A stretch of DNA of 64,000 bases from Nigrospora sphaerica. Lineage: Eukaryota > Ascomycota > Sordariomycetes > Amphisphaeriales > Apiosporaceae. Numbering within the stretch: the stretch's first letter is position 1; the number at the start of each line of letters is the position of its first letter. The DNA is taken from the NCBI GenBank assembly GCA_018287875.1, contig JAGVVL010000025.1, positions 496,001-560,000 of the forward strand, given 5' to 3'. The notes under the pieces are model-generated. The model was not told the DNA's origin. It worked only from the letters and a program-made list of their open reading frames with translations, and ran no database searches. Both the position numbers and the translations under genes were made by a program. This document shows positions 36,652-48,002 of this stretch, one piece after another.

Positions 36652-39600
36652 ATGGCCGCCGCCACCGCCTCCACGCCAGTGAACAAGCTGGTAAATCAGA
36701 TCCAGTCCGATGACCCGAGCCGGACTCCCTTCCCCCAGCCGACACACTTTTCGGTGCCCCAGACCAACGGCAATGGCCACCGCGTACTACGCTCCGCCAC
36801 TGTCGGCTACATTGCCCCCGAATTCGAGGGCCGGGCGGAGCAGATGAAGTCGGGTACGGCCCTTCCTGACCTCGGTGACGTTGGCTGCGGTTGCTAACCC
36901 CGTCACAGTCAAGGAGATACTCTTGAAGGAGGGCTGGATCCCCCAAACTCACGTGGACGCCCAGATCGAGTGGTTCTACAACTCGCTCGGCATTGACGAC
37001 GTCTACTTCCAATTGGAGACGGTGGAAAACATCACCACCCACATCACCTCGCTGTACGCGGCCAAGGTGGCTGCTCACAACCACCCAAACAAGCATGAGG
37101 AGATCCGCCTCGACATGGAGGCGGCCGACCACGCCATCTACATCGACACCAGCGAGGCCGGCAGGACCAACACCTTGGGTCCCCGCTACGAGCAGCGCCT
37201 CGAGGCCAAGTACCTCGACCACACGGGCAGCAAGCGTTTCCGTGTCGAGACGTTCCGCTCGCCCGGAACGCTCTCGGAGCACCCCGAGTCCAAGGCCTCC
37301 CTGCGCTGTTACTTCGTGTACCAGTGCCAGTTTGTGGACCCCAACCCGTTTCCCGAGGAGACGCGCCTCGAGGTCATTGCCGACCGCATGTTCATGACCA
37401 AGGCCACCAAGAACACGAAGCAGATCTACGAAGACATCATCAAGCTGGCCGTCAGCCGGACGGGCCCCGTCATTGAAGTCTTCGACATTGAGGACTCGCC
37501 CGAGAAGCGCTTGGTGGTTGCCTTCCGTGCGCGCACCGCCCGCGGCATGTTCAGCGCTCTCAGTGACCTGTACCACTACTACGGCGTCACCAGCTCGAGG
37601 AAGTACGTCGAGCAGTTCTCCAACGGCATCACCGTCATGAGTATCTACCTGAAGCCGGCGGCCCACGCCGACGCCAAGTACCCGCCCCTGGACCAGTCGA
37701 TCCACCAGATCACCAAGGAAATTTCGCTCCTGTACTGCATCCCGCAGAACAAGTTCCACGACCTCTTCATCACGGGCGACCTCAGCCTGCAGGAGGCCAT
37801 CTACGGCCACTGCGTGTGGGTCTTTGTCCAACACTTCCTCAACCGGTTGGGCTCCGAGTACGTGTCGCTCACCCAGGCCCTGGATCCCAAGAACAACGTC
37901 CACGCGGGCATCCTCTCCAAGCTGAAGCGCCGGCTCCGAAGCGAGACCTTCACGCCCGACTACATCCTGGAGATCATTTCGGCCTACCCCGGCCTTGTCC
38001 GTACCCTGTACGCGCAGTTCGCGAGCGTTCACCTGAGCGTGGGCAACGGCTTCGAGAAGCACTTCATTGCCCCCACGCCGGCCGTCGAGGTCCTCTCGGA
38101 TGCCCGGATGAAGGAGAAGATCAGCCGCGAGGTGGCCAACGAGCACGACGAGATGGTCATGACGGCGTTCCGCATCTTCAACAATGCCATCCTCAAGACC
38201 AACTACTACACCCCGACCAAGGTGGCGCTGAGCTTCCGTCTCGACCCTGCCTTCCTCCCCGAGATCGAGTACCCGCGCCGCCTCTACGGCATGTTCCTCG
38301 TCATCTCGGGCGAGTCTCGCGGCTTCCATCTGCGCTTCCGGGACGTGGCCCGAGGCGGCATCCGTATTGTCAAGTCGCGCTCTAAGGAAGCCTACGGCAT
38401 CAATGCGCGCAACCTGTTCGACGAGAACTACGGCCTGGCCAGCACGCAGCAGCGCAAGAACAAGGACATTCCCGAGGGCGGCTCCAAGGGCGTCATCCTG
38501 CTTGACCCCAAGCAGCAGGACCGGGCGCGCGAGGCCTTTGAGAAGTACATTGACAGTATCCTCGACCTGCTCCTCCCGGCCCAGACGCCCGGCATCAAGA
38601 ACCCCATTGTCGACCTCTACCGCAAGGAGGAGATCCTCTTCATGGGCCCGGACGAGAACACGGCGGATCTGGTCAACTGGGCCACGGAGCACGCGCGCGC
38701 CCGCGGCGCGACGTGGTGGAAGTCGTTCTTCACGGGCAAGTCGCCCAAGCTGGGCGGCATCCCCCACGACAGCTACGGCATGACGACGCTGTCGGTGCGC
38801 GAGTACGTCAAGGGCATCTACCGCAAGAAGAACCTCGACCCCTCGACGGTCCGCAAGATGCAGACGGGCGGCCCCGACGGTGACCTGGGCAGCAACGAGA
38901 TCCTGCTCAGCAACGAGAAGTACACGGCCATCGTCGACGGCTCGGGCGTGCTCGTGGACCCCAACGGCATCGACAAGGACGAGCTCACCCGCCTCGCCAA
39001 GAAGCGCGCCATGATTGTCGAGTTTGACACGTCGAAGCTCTCGGCCGACGGTTACCGCGTGCTCTGCGACGAGAACAACGTCAAGCTGCCCAACGGCGAG
39101 ACCGTCACCAACGGCACCGGCTTCCGCAACACGTTCCACCTCCGCGACAACGGCCTCACGGACATGTTTGTGCCCTGCGGCGGCCGGCCCGAGTCCATCG
39201 ACCTGGTATCGGTCGGCAAGCTGATCAAGGACGGCAAGTCGGTTGTGCCGTACGTTGTCGAGGGCGCCAACCTGTTCATCACGCAGGACGCCAAGCTGCG
39301 CCTCGAGGAGGCCGGCTGCGTCGTCTTCAAGGACGCGTCGGCCAACAAGGGCGGCGTGACGTCGTCGTCGCTCGAGGTGCTGGCGTCGCTCAGCTTCGAC
39401 GACGCCGGCTTCGTGGAGAACATGTGCCACAACCGCCAGGGCCAGGCGCCGCAGTTCTACCAGGACTACGTCAAGGCGGTCCAGGCCACCATTTGCAACA
39501 ACGCGCGGCTCGAGTTCGAGGCCATCTGGAGGGAGCACGAGGAGACGGGCGTTCCCCGCTCGATCCTGTCGGACAAGCTCTCGGAGGCCATCACCAAGCT

Positions 39601-39915
39601 CGACGAGGAGCTTCAGCACTCGGATCTCTGGACCAACGAGAAGATCCGCCGGGGCATCCTCAAGGACGCTCTGCCCAAGCTGTTGGTGGACAAGATCGGC
39701 CTCGACACCATTATTGAGCGCGTGCCCGACGCGTACCTGCGCTCCATCTTTGGTAGCTTCCTCGCCTCCCGCTTCGTCTACGAGTTTGGTAGCAGCCCTT
39801 CGCAGTTTGCCTTCTACGACTTGTAAGTTTTGCCCTCGTCCCCCAGTCCCCTGCATGAACACACGACTAACCGCACGACAACAGCATGAGCAAGCGCATG
39901 GCCAGCATTCAGTAA
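36652..39915 (+). CDS. GDH2: NAD-dependent glutamate dehydrogenase (large type)
   Basis: Inferred CDS join(36652..36853,36909..39822,39885..39915), 1048 aa, matching the roughly 1,045-residue fungal NAD-GDH (Neurospora gdh-1 type). The enzyme deaminates glutamate to 2-oxoglutarate and ammonium when amino acids serve as carbon source. The N-terminal half is the regulatory region of the large-type enzyme. The catalytic part includes GFHLRFRDVARGGIRIVKSR, RKNKDIPEGGSKG and FMGPDENTADLVNWA. The Rossmann part has SYGMTTLSVREYVKG and VVEGANLFITQDA. The first intron is 55 nt; the last, 62 nt, leaves a final exon coding only FMSKRMASIQ. ATG 36652 (TTCACAATGG) is preferred over the in-frame ATG at 36556. 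The upstream leader is long and C/T-rich. Confidence 0.95.
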
Positions 39916-41162
39916 ATGTGCAACCCCTCGGCACCTGCATGAGATGATACATTAGCAATGGGACGGAAGAGCTTTTTTTTTTCCTCAACGGTGGATTCGG
40001 TGTTTAAAAGTATAGCCCAGGAGCGCGTTTGCTCCCGTGACGGCGTAATGTGAGCGTTTTGCTGATAGACGGAGCCCGTTTTGTGGGTTTCTGGGAAGGG
40101 GTCGGGATACGGGCATTCGATATACAGGATGAAAGCTGGTTCGCAGTAGAAATGGCAGGGTCGAATGTGCGTTCAAGGAGTTTACGCGCGCGAGAATGAA
40201 AATGTCTATGTCCAATTTTAGGGGCCCTCGTCCAGGAAGGGTGGAATGTGACCGTTTCGTTCTCCCTCTCCGCCACCCCCACTTCGTTGTTCTTCACCCG
40301 GCATCAGCAATCGCTTTGCTTACGACGGCTTCTCGCTTGTGCCGCACAGCCCTTTCATACGCGTACATGTACCGTTGCGGTGGGGGGCCCGTTGGTCTGC
40401 GGCATGTCGCCCGTCAGCGACGCCCTACGTCTTACCTGCCGACCCCATGAACGAACCACTGCCGCTCTGATTCATCGGCCCCGTGGCACCACTGGCGCCG
40501 AGGACAGGAACAGGGCGGGCGGCTCCACTTTTCGCAGGGGGTGGCAGCGTTTAGGCCGTCGATCATGTACCAGGTATGTGGTTCGGGGTTGATTGGCGGT
40601 CTGGATGGGGGCTCATCATCGTCCCCTCCGTTGCAAAACGCACATGCACGCACACTTCTTCGCCCGCACGACCGCGGCCAGCCCGGAAAACGGCGGTTTG
40701 ATAAGGGCGAGGGAGGGGTTGGGTCGCCTCACGGTGGTGGTGTCAGCGGTGGTTGTTTGTTTGGAGAACAGGGGAACAGCCAGCAAGCGAGCCAAATGGC
40801 CGCGATAATCACGGGAATTGCGTGTTTCTGTATGTATTCGACGATGCTCGTGGTATCAAACTCGTAACCATGGGGGAAGCGCGGTTTCTTGTCCGCCTTA
40901 GTACATTATCCCGCTTTGCCCTATCTCAACCCGCTCTCTCTCTCTCTCTCTGGTTTCCCTAAACGCCTTGCCGAACCAAAAGGAAAAGGAATAAAAAACC
41001 AAAACACCTCGTAACTCTGATTCGAGGGCGTGTCCCGACCGCCTTCTGCCCCTCCGCGTGCCCGCTACTAATATGCCGGTATGGCGACCTCCCCCCGGGC
41101 GGAACCAGTAGTGCATATCGGAGGAAGGGGGGCCACGCGCTCCGCGGCGGACGGTCGAGGCT
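39916..41162. other. Spacer after GDH
   Basis: 3' UTR-like T-run at 39974-39983, then no coding signal. A short CTCTCT repeat lies near 40935-40950. Confidence 0.45.
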
Positions 41163-41294
41163 TTAGTGGGCCTTGAAGCAGTTGAACTTGCCCAGGCTGA
41201 AGCGCCAGGGGCCGCGGTGCACGCCGTTCCGATCGGCATGGAGGCTGGTGCCGAAGTGGCGGTTGCCGAAGCCCTTGGAGTAGAAGAACGGCAT
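41163..41294 (-). CDS. Possible conserved 43-aa protein
   Basis: A short frame starting MPFFYSKGFGNRHFGTSLHA and ending FSLGKFNCFKAH. It is too short for ordinary gene calling, but its composition (Phe, Gly, His, Asn, evenly spaced aromatic residues) is unlike random GC-rich frames here. A strong C-rich leader precedes the ATG. The surrounding frame is open upstream to 41588 with low-complexity Pro/Ser sequence, which could be an unprocessed leader. I do not know the family. A small FxxGxSxxAxRxGV pattern vaguely recalls the DUF4236 type. Transcript data are needed to confirm that it is translated. Confidence 0.35.
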   Translation of the reverse strand: MPFFYSKGFGNRHFGTSLHADRNGVHRGPWRFSLGKFNCFKAH

Positions 41295-41937
41295 GGCGAA
41301 ACGACCGACGGTGGGTGGGGGATTCGGGACTAGGTAGGGAATAGGGCGAAGCGTACTGTCGCTTGCTGTCAGTTTCGGGGAGGGAAAGTCGGGGGATGGA
41401 TCCAATGACGATGATGTCACGGCACGTACGTTGGCTGATGCTGTCGCGTAGCTCGCGCTCGGTGGTGATGGATAATTGCTGTTGACGTTGTCGAGGTGGG
41501 GATTCGTCGGCGGGATGTGTCCAGAAAAGGTACGGATTGCGAGGAAGAGGAAGTGGTCGCAGTCGAACAAGAGGTTGCCCCAAGGCACTTATACGATTCC
41601 TTGGCTTGGCCTGCCGTGTGACATTCATGGCAATGCCAACGTCGGGCCAGAACCATAGCCAAGGCGAGAATGACGTCGGCCCAGCCACGGCTTGTGCGTT
41701 GTCTTGGCTCAGCCATCCGAACTTGACCCGCTATGGCTGCAATTGCCTCCAACTGCCACCACTGACGCCACACGATTCGCTTCGGCCGGTGGCCCTGGAG
41801 CAGGTGCGTTGTAGCCATCTTTGTACTTGAACGCACCATGAAAGGCAGTCGAGCCCGGCTGACCCAGCCTCCAGCCACGCCTCAATCCGTCATGACGCCT
41901 CCCCGCCTGATGTCAATCCTCGCTCGCCATCTGTCCG
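41295..41937. other. Spacer between small ORF and regulator
   Basis: Nothing recognised. It contains the 3' side of the Zn2Cys6 gene. Confidence 0.4.
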
Positions 41938-44743
41938 TCATGGCACCGAGAGCTGCCAGGCCATGACATCCATATCCTCTAGCCATTGCTGGAACTGGTG
42001 GTCGGGTCCGAACAGCGTCGCATCCATGTTGGTATTCCAATCCGCCGTCAGCGTCGTCGTGTTGGGGGCGTAGAGCGCGTCGTTCGCCATCAAATCGCCC
42101 GTGAACTCGCCTCCCGCCGGCTGGTCTGCTCGCCTCTGACTGCACGACGCGCATGGCTTCTCGGCCACCGTCGCCGGCGTCAAGATCTTGTCGAGGATGC
42201 GCGTAATGACTTTCCGCCCTTGTTCGCACAACGTCTCGAGGCAGTTGATCTCGGGCATCGTCCCCAGCTTAGCTACGAAGATGGAGAGATCCTGGATTGT
42301 CTGGCTGCGCGGTAGCAAGGGCTCCGACGGGTAGACGGGCAACTGTTCCTGCTTCAGCAACTCCACCGCCAGAATCGCTGCGCACCGCAGGCCGTGCACC
42401 GCCATCAAGTGCAACGTGTTGGCCGACTTGATCGACGATACCTGCAACCGCTCCGTTGTCTGCATGATGTCCTTGAAAACCTTGCGTGTCATGGAAATGA
42501 GCGACGCCGGGCTGGCTCCCGCCTTTTGAATCAAGACTCGCTGCAGCACTATCATGTGTGTCAGACCTGTTCTCCAGCTGCAGAGAGCGCAAGAGGGAAT
42601 ACTGCTGGCAGCTTACTCATCATGCTGGACTGCGTTCCGTAATGGATCATAGCGGCGTAAATGGCCGCCGAGGGATCTCTTGGATCAATTTCAATCTCGC
42701 CGTCTCGGATTCGCGCTACGGAGCGCGGACAAGCCGCCCAGAGCTCCCCTTCTTTTTTATGTATGGCCTCGGCGCGACGGCGCACCTCGTCGGGTGTGTT
42801 ATTGCCCAGGGCCAGCTCCAGTACGTCTTCCCGGGACATGGCGAACCCTGTCCAGTACTTCAGGAAAACCATGTAGGTGAGCTGTGCATCAGATGAGTCA
42901 TCATTTTTGGCTGCCGTCTTCTCCAACACGGCCGCCAATTCTGGGCCCTCGGAGAACAGCTCTTCATCCGTCAGGATGAGAGCGGGCTCTAAGTTGAAAT
43001 ATCGGTATGACAACCGCGGGGGACGCCCTAAGAACGCCGACGTGCCGATTTCCGAAAAGTATACCAGCGAACGAGTCCTCTTCCGCGCCTCGGCTAGGAA
43101 GAAAGGGGTTTTGTCGTCAGCTTTGACTTCGTGTTGAAGACCCATGGCCAGTACGGCGCTGGCCAATTCGGCGCCTGCTCGGTATGTCGTGTAGGCTATG
43201 TCGCCCTTCTCAAACGAGCAAAGGTCGACATAACTTATCAGGGCCCAGACAAACGGATCGTTCAGACAGTCACATTCCCGACAGAATGTGAGGCACTGGG
43301 ATGCCATGTAGAACATTTGCTTCAGAATCCCGCGGCGCGTCTGTCCAGTCTGTTCCACCGTGATGTGGTCATCGCTCTGGATGGCGGACCATCCGTAGTA
43401 AATGGCAACGATAGCGACGACCTCCCACCTTATGTTTGGGCCGCTCCACAGAGCTATCCACTTCCTGGGTGAAGTTCGACCATCAAACACAACTGGGGTC
43501 TGTGTATTGCGCCAGATCAATTCGGAAAGCCGGTGTAGCTAGGGTGCGCCCCGCCGTTAGTGAATGTGCAAAAGAGAGTGCGGGAAATAAGACAGAGCTG
43601 GTTACAGAGGGCCGCACAGTAAGTTGAGCGGCCCGAGATTCATCTCCTCACCTTCTCCGGGTCTTGACTCTCCAGAGTGGCACCATGAGATTCCCAAAGC
43701 TGGGATACCCACTGCTTCATCATGGGTAACATTCCGGCAAGACTATTTCCTTCCACCGTATTGTAGAGTTCGCGGATGCTGGCCTCAATAGCGTGCCAGT
43801 TCTTGAAAAAAGTCAGAACTTGGCATCCCATGGCAATGCGCTCAGGGGCAATGGTGCGAGACTGCGTTGGAGACGTCTCGAGGTCAGACGAAAACACGCC
43901 TAGCTTGTCGAGGTTCTCAAAAAGCATGGTATGGCTCGCTGTCGCACCCAAGAAGCCCGGGTTGTCATTTTGGTATACGCTCTTAAGAGTGTTGAGAGGC
44001 GGCGCCGAAGACGCACGCACACCCCGTGCCACTTCACCTACTGCCCCCGGTCTGAACGAACGCACAACCGCGGGGGCGGGGTGGGACGTTGACAAAGGTT
44101 CAGGTGCGTATGCTGTCTCAGACGCTTGCTCCTCAGTCGACTGAACGATACTGGAGCGGCCGGAAGATGATGGCGTCGGGCAACCTGCTGTTCGATTCTG
44201 TTTGTTCCGGCACCGTATCTTGTCAGCATTTCGGCTTATCGCTTCGACTTTGTCACATAAAATAGACCCCCAAGCGTATCATTGGCTGCGAGGTCGATAC
44301 CCGGCAGTGGATGGGCGGAGCAGATCCATTTCTCCCCTGGCTCTGGCTCGGCATCGGCACGAGACAGTCGACTTACACGAGTGAGAGGGTTCGGGTGGTA
44401 GAAGCAGCTGTCCACGCGTCGCCGTTTGCGGCATCTCCCACACGGGACACTGTGGTCACAGGCGAGCTTCGACTTTCGGCATGGCTACTCCGCAGGGGGG
44501 TCAGCCTGAAGTCAAGACAGAAGGCGAGGAGGAGAGAAAAATGACCAAAGGGAATTGGGCTTGTGTAGTCCCCGGGGCCACGTGCAAATGCCACCCACCC
44601 TTGCGGGCGGTAGCTTTCCAGGGGCTAGCGAAAAGCGCCATGCTCACCTCACAGGACTGCAGCTTTCGGTTGCGACGGTACTTGCCAATCAAGACTTGAT
44701 TGGTCTCCTCGAGCTGAACGAGACAGCCTCCAGCGTCTTGCAT
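41938..44743 (-). CDS. Zn2Cys6 (C6) fungal-specific transcription factor
   Basis: Inferred CDS on minus: exons 44743..44648, 44484..44377, 44197..43652, 43538..42617 and 42566..41938; 766 aa, introns 163, 179, 113 and 50 nt, all phases consistent. The binuclear zinc cluster has Cys31, 34, 41, 47, 50 and 59 (CX2CX6CX5CX2CX8C) and is split by the first intron right after Cys31, so no single open frame shows it. The joined segment reads CEPCRKSKLACDHSVPCGRC. The middle-homology region (Fungal_trans type) follows, with WEVVAIVAIYYGWSA, YRAGAELASAVLAMGL, KRTRSLVYFSEIGTSAFLGRPP and FLKYWTGFAMSREDV. ATG 44743 gives only 30 residues before the cluster, as is common. Targets are unknown; the neighbouring dehydrogenase is not obviously linked. 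Confidence 0.85.
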
Positions 44744-45586
44744 TGCAGCTTTCGGGGTGACGACGTCAGGAGACACGTCAGTACGGGCGCTGAAGGGCTA
44801 TCGGGAGTCGTTCCTCGGCGTCGTCTATTCGGGGTGACCCAAAGCGATGAAGTTGGATATGCGTTGTCGGAATTGTGCCCTCGATGTTCGGAATTGCGCA
44901 CAGACTTGCTGCAGGTGATTTCAGTCATGAAAAAAGCAAATCGGAGCTGGTTGAGCCGGTGAGGAGCAGCTACATGGAACTCCGAGGTGGCTGAGGAGGA
45001 GGAAACGGGTGACGGTGTGAGAGCGAAGACGGCGGGACGACGAAGGGATGGGCCAAGTTGTCGGGTCGGGGCTTGGAGTCGGCGTGATTCCGCTCGGAAT
45101 GCTTCTCAAAGCAGACAAGTGCTTATCTCACCCACTTAGCGGCTGGGAAGGCTTACCAATGTTGCCAAGTCCCTCATCCCGTGGACACCCCGCCTTTGCC
45201 TGCTGCATTGGGAAAACCGGGGGCGGTGCGACTATAGACTTGTCGCAGCCAATCAGCGCCGTGACGGCGAGCTTGATTTGGTATCGTGGGTCGGGGCCTG
45301 TGACGCATCCTTGAAATGGGGTGGAACTGACGTGGCCCCACCATCATGAAGACAAGGCCAATATGGAAATTGCGTATCACGACGCGAGTCCATTGATACC
45401 TTTTGTATTCCGAATTGCAATTGGACGCGTAATTCCTGCTGGGCCTGATGTGTTAGAGTCACCTGGAGGTGCCATAAGAACATTTCGTGTTCCCGTGTTG
45501 ATTCCACTGCCTCCTCTGGAATCGTCGCTCTTATCTCTTCACCCTCGAGAGCAACACCTTCATCTCAAGCCACCACCATATATTCC
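44744..45586. promoter_or_regulatory. Divergent promoter region, regulator / small protein
   Basis: About 0.84 kb between divergent starts; only short frames. No individual site is assigned. Confidence 0.4.
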
Positions 45587-45944
45587 ATGTCCTTCACCCG
45601 CGCCTTCCTGGACACCGAGCCATCCACTTCTATCCCACCGCATCTTAAGACCATCACGATGCCTTCCCACACCAGCAGCACCAGCGGCTCGGCCCAACCG
45701 ACTGGATCCAAGACCACGACGCAGACGGCAGGGGCGGATGCGGCTTCCACCCGGGACTCTTCATCAACGTACGAGTACGATCCCAAAGCCGAGAAGAAAA
45801 CCCGCTCGCAGGAAGAGATAAAAAAGGAGATCGACAGGTGCATGAAGTGTAAGTATCTGCCATTGTCTTGGGTCGAGCCACGGAAGATGGTGACTGATAG
45901 GGGACCTTGCAGTGGCCCAACAAAACACTTTCAGGTTTCATTGA
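45587..45944 (+). CDS. Small hydrophilic protein of unknown function
   Basis: Inferred CDS join(45587..45848,45913..45944), 97 aa, one 64-nt intron (donor GTAAGT, acceptor TTGCAG). The N-terminal half is Ser/Thr-rich and disordered. The second half is a charged helix-like stretch (YDPKAEKKTRSQEEIKKEID) ending CMKLAQQNTFRFH. No known domain is recognised. The in-frame ATG at 45659 is an alternative start. The regular intron and the charged helix favour a real gene; failing to splice gives a frame with an unlikely tail. It is divergent from the Zn2Cys6 gene. Confidence 0.5.
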
Positions 45945-47079
45945 GCGGCACCCCCCCATCGATTCGAACCAGTCACTATCAGACTATGGAGCGAATGGTG
46001 CCCGTCCTTTTTTATTCCTAGCCTGTCGTGTAAACTATTCCACATGCCCGCGACAGATACCACCAATTCCAAAATAAATGATCTTTTTCACCGTCGTGAT
46101 GTTAAGAAGCTGGCCAATTTATCCTCTCAGAAGCATGCAGGTTTCGCTCCTAGCCCACGAAGAACGGTTTTCTTCGAACATTGAGGTAGGCCTCTCGATA
46201 GGTCCCGAAAGATCCGAGCGAATTAGTTGCTCCAATCTACCCGACATGAGCAGTGACGTGCTTCGTGCGGGCCTTGGATTGGTCTTCACAAGCATTCAGT
46301 ACTGCTAGGACCTTATGGACGGGTTCATGAATCGCAAAACTGTTAGTGAAAGCCTGTGTGCTCAATATTACCCCGCCAAATGGGTTTCTGTGCACCAAAC
46401 AAAGGTTTAAGTATGTCCACCGTCTCGCCCGTGATTGTGCTTTTGGGAAGCTCGGGTTCTGAAATTTGTCTTCCGATGTCGAGGAAATCGGTCTAGTTCC
46501 ATAGATTCGTCCCATTTTCATATGTCTCTGCTGTCTGTTGATTACTTTTCCTCTACTCGAAAGTCTGCTGTGGATTCCCGAGACTAGTTGTCCAGAAAAC
46601 TTGACGTTCTTCCACATGATGCTGCAGACAGCAAGAAAGAGTATGAACTAGGAAAAGAAAAAATCAGGCCATGGTGGGAACGCCGAGAACTTAAGCCAGA
46701 AAGTAGTCGACGCAGTAGCCGAAACAGAATGCAAGCAACCCCTTGGTGAGATATTTCAATTGCTCCTCGACTGAGTAGCCCTTTGTTTGCCTGAATGTGA
46801 CCTCGAGCACACCGCTGATTCGTGCCAGCGCTCTACGCCCCTCAGCAAGCAGGTCCCGGTGCGGCCACCAACTGCTTCAAGACGTTTTTCTCTCACTCCT
46901 TTCACCTCGCTCACTATACCCTAATCTGCAGCGGAATCCTGGGATACGCCATTTGAAGTGGAAGTTGAAATATCAATGCAGCTTGATTACACGAAGGGGT
47001 GGTGTCAAAAGGGTGGAGCAGATGGCAACCGTGAATAACGGCAAGGTCAAGTGTTGATCCTTGTGCCATCAACGTAGAA
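45945..47079. other. AT-richer spacer with no gene seen
   Basis: A 126-codon minus frame (46237-46617) has no domain. Base composition is lower in GC than the left half of the window. Confidence 0.4.
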
Positions 47080-48002
47080 TCATGTAGACGCCAGTCTTCT
47101 ATTGGGGTTTGCACCATGTCGCAGCAGGGCACCGACGATGATGTCCTGCTCTGCCTCAACGGCTACTATAAGTGGATCCCGCCCTTTATCGTCCACAACA
47201 TCTACCTTCGCTCCGTATCTGAGGAGTAAGCGCAAGCCTTCAAGATGGCCTGCTTCGGCACAGTAATGGAGAGAAGTGCGACAACGATCATCAATACTAT
47301 CTACCTCGGCACCAGCACTCAGGAGCTGGCGCATAATGGGAGCATTGCCTAGCGAAGCAGCGATATGCAATGGTGTCTTGTTCGCCTGTGCGGCGGGAGC
47401 CTTGGCCTCTGGTGACTGCTAGTGGCTTCCTCGTTATTCAGGCATCACAGCACACATCATTAGCGAATGCTTACCGACCCAGGACTAGGGTGTGTGATGT
47501 TAGTCGACGGTCCACTTCTTGTTTCGGTAACGTTCCGGGCCGATCCCGCCCGGGTTATCGGGACTGGTGCAGATAATTCAAACCGATCGAGGTCGAAGCA
47601 TGGCATCTCTTCCAAGGTCACGTCGGACAAAGCCACATCAGTCTCCGTGGTCCTGCTGAAGAAGTCCCACGGATCGAGTTCCGCTGCATTTGGTGTAGGT
47701 TGAGCGAAGGTTTGGAGCTCGGAAGCAAACGAATCGCGTGACCCGTTGGGGACGAAGTAAGTTGTACAGTCTGGAATCTCAATGGAGGGAGTGAGATCTG
47801 TGATTCTTTGGCTGTCCCGAGCCTCATTCGCTCGTCTCTGGCCTTTGCACCCTACATCAGTGACGACCTAAGCATAATCGAGGACTGGAAGTCTTGGGTG
47901 CTGGTACATACGCATTCGCCGCTGCGCTTCGCGGTTCTGTAACTTCCTCCGTTCCCGAGCATCCCGAACAGCCCGTTCTTCGGGTTCTTGCGTTGCTGCC
48001 AT
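47080..48002 (-). CDS. bZIP-like basic region plus ankyrin-repeat protein
   Basis: Inferred CDS on minus: exons 48002..47912, 47851..47475 and 47418..47080; 268 aa, introns of 60 and 56 nt, phases consistent. Exon 1 encodes a fungal bZIP-like basic region (ERRKLQNREAQRRMR). Exon 2 (about 125 aa) is acidic/Ser-Thr-rich with WDFFSR and LEEMPCFDLDRF and shows no leucine heptads. Exon 3 encodes two to three ankyrin repeats: TPLHIAASLGNAPIMRQLL, TSLHYCAEAGHLEGLRLLL and DPLIVAVEAEQDIIVGALL, then ends. Ascomycetes have a class of bZIP-ankyrin proteins thought to be transcriptional regulators, and this matches in order. Three residues at the last junction (CAG/TAG acceptor) are uncertain. It is probably nuclear; its partner is unknown. 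Confidence 0.68.

Noticed and set aside
36647..39988. 1113-codon minus-strand ORF as a gene
   Set aside because: Shadow of the NAD-glutamate dehydrogenase coding strand; composition (Leu/Val/Glu/Arg/Asp) follows from reverse-complemented codon bias.
46237..46617. 126-codon minus ORF
   Set aside because: No motif and no plausible exon partners.
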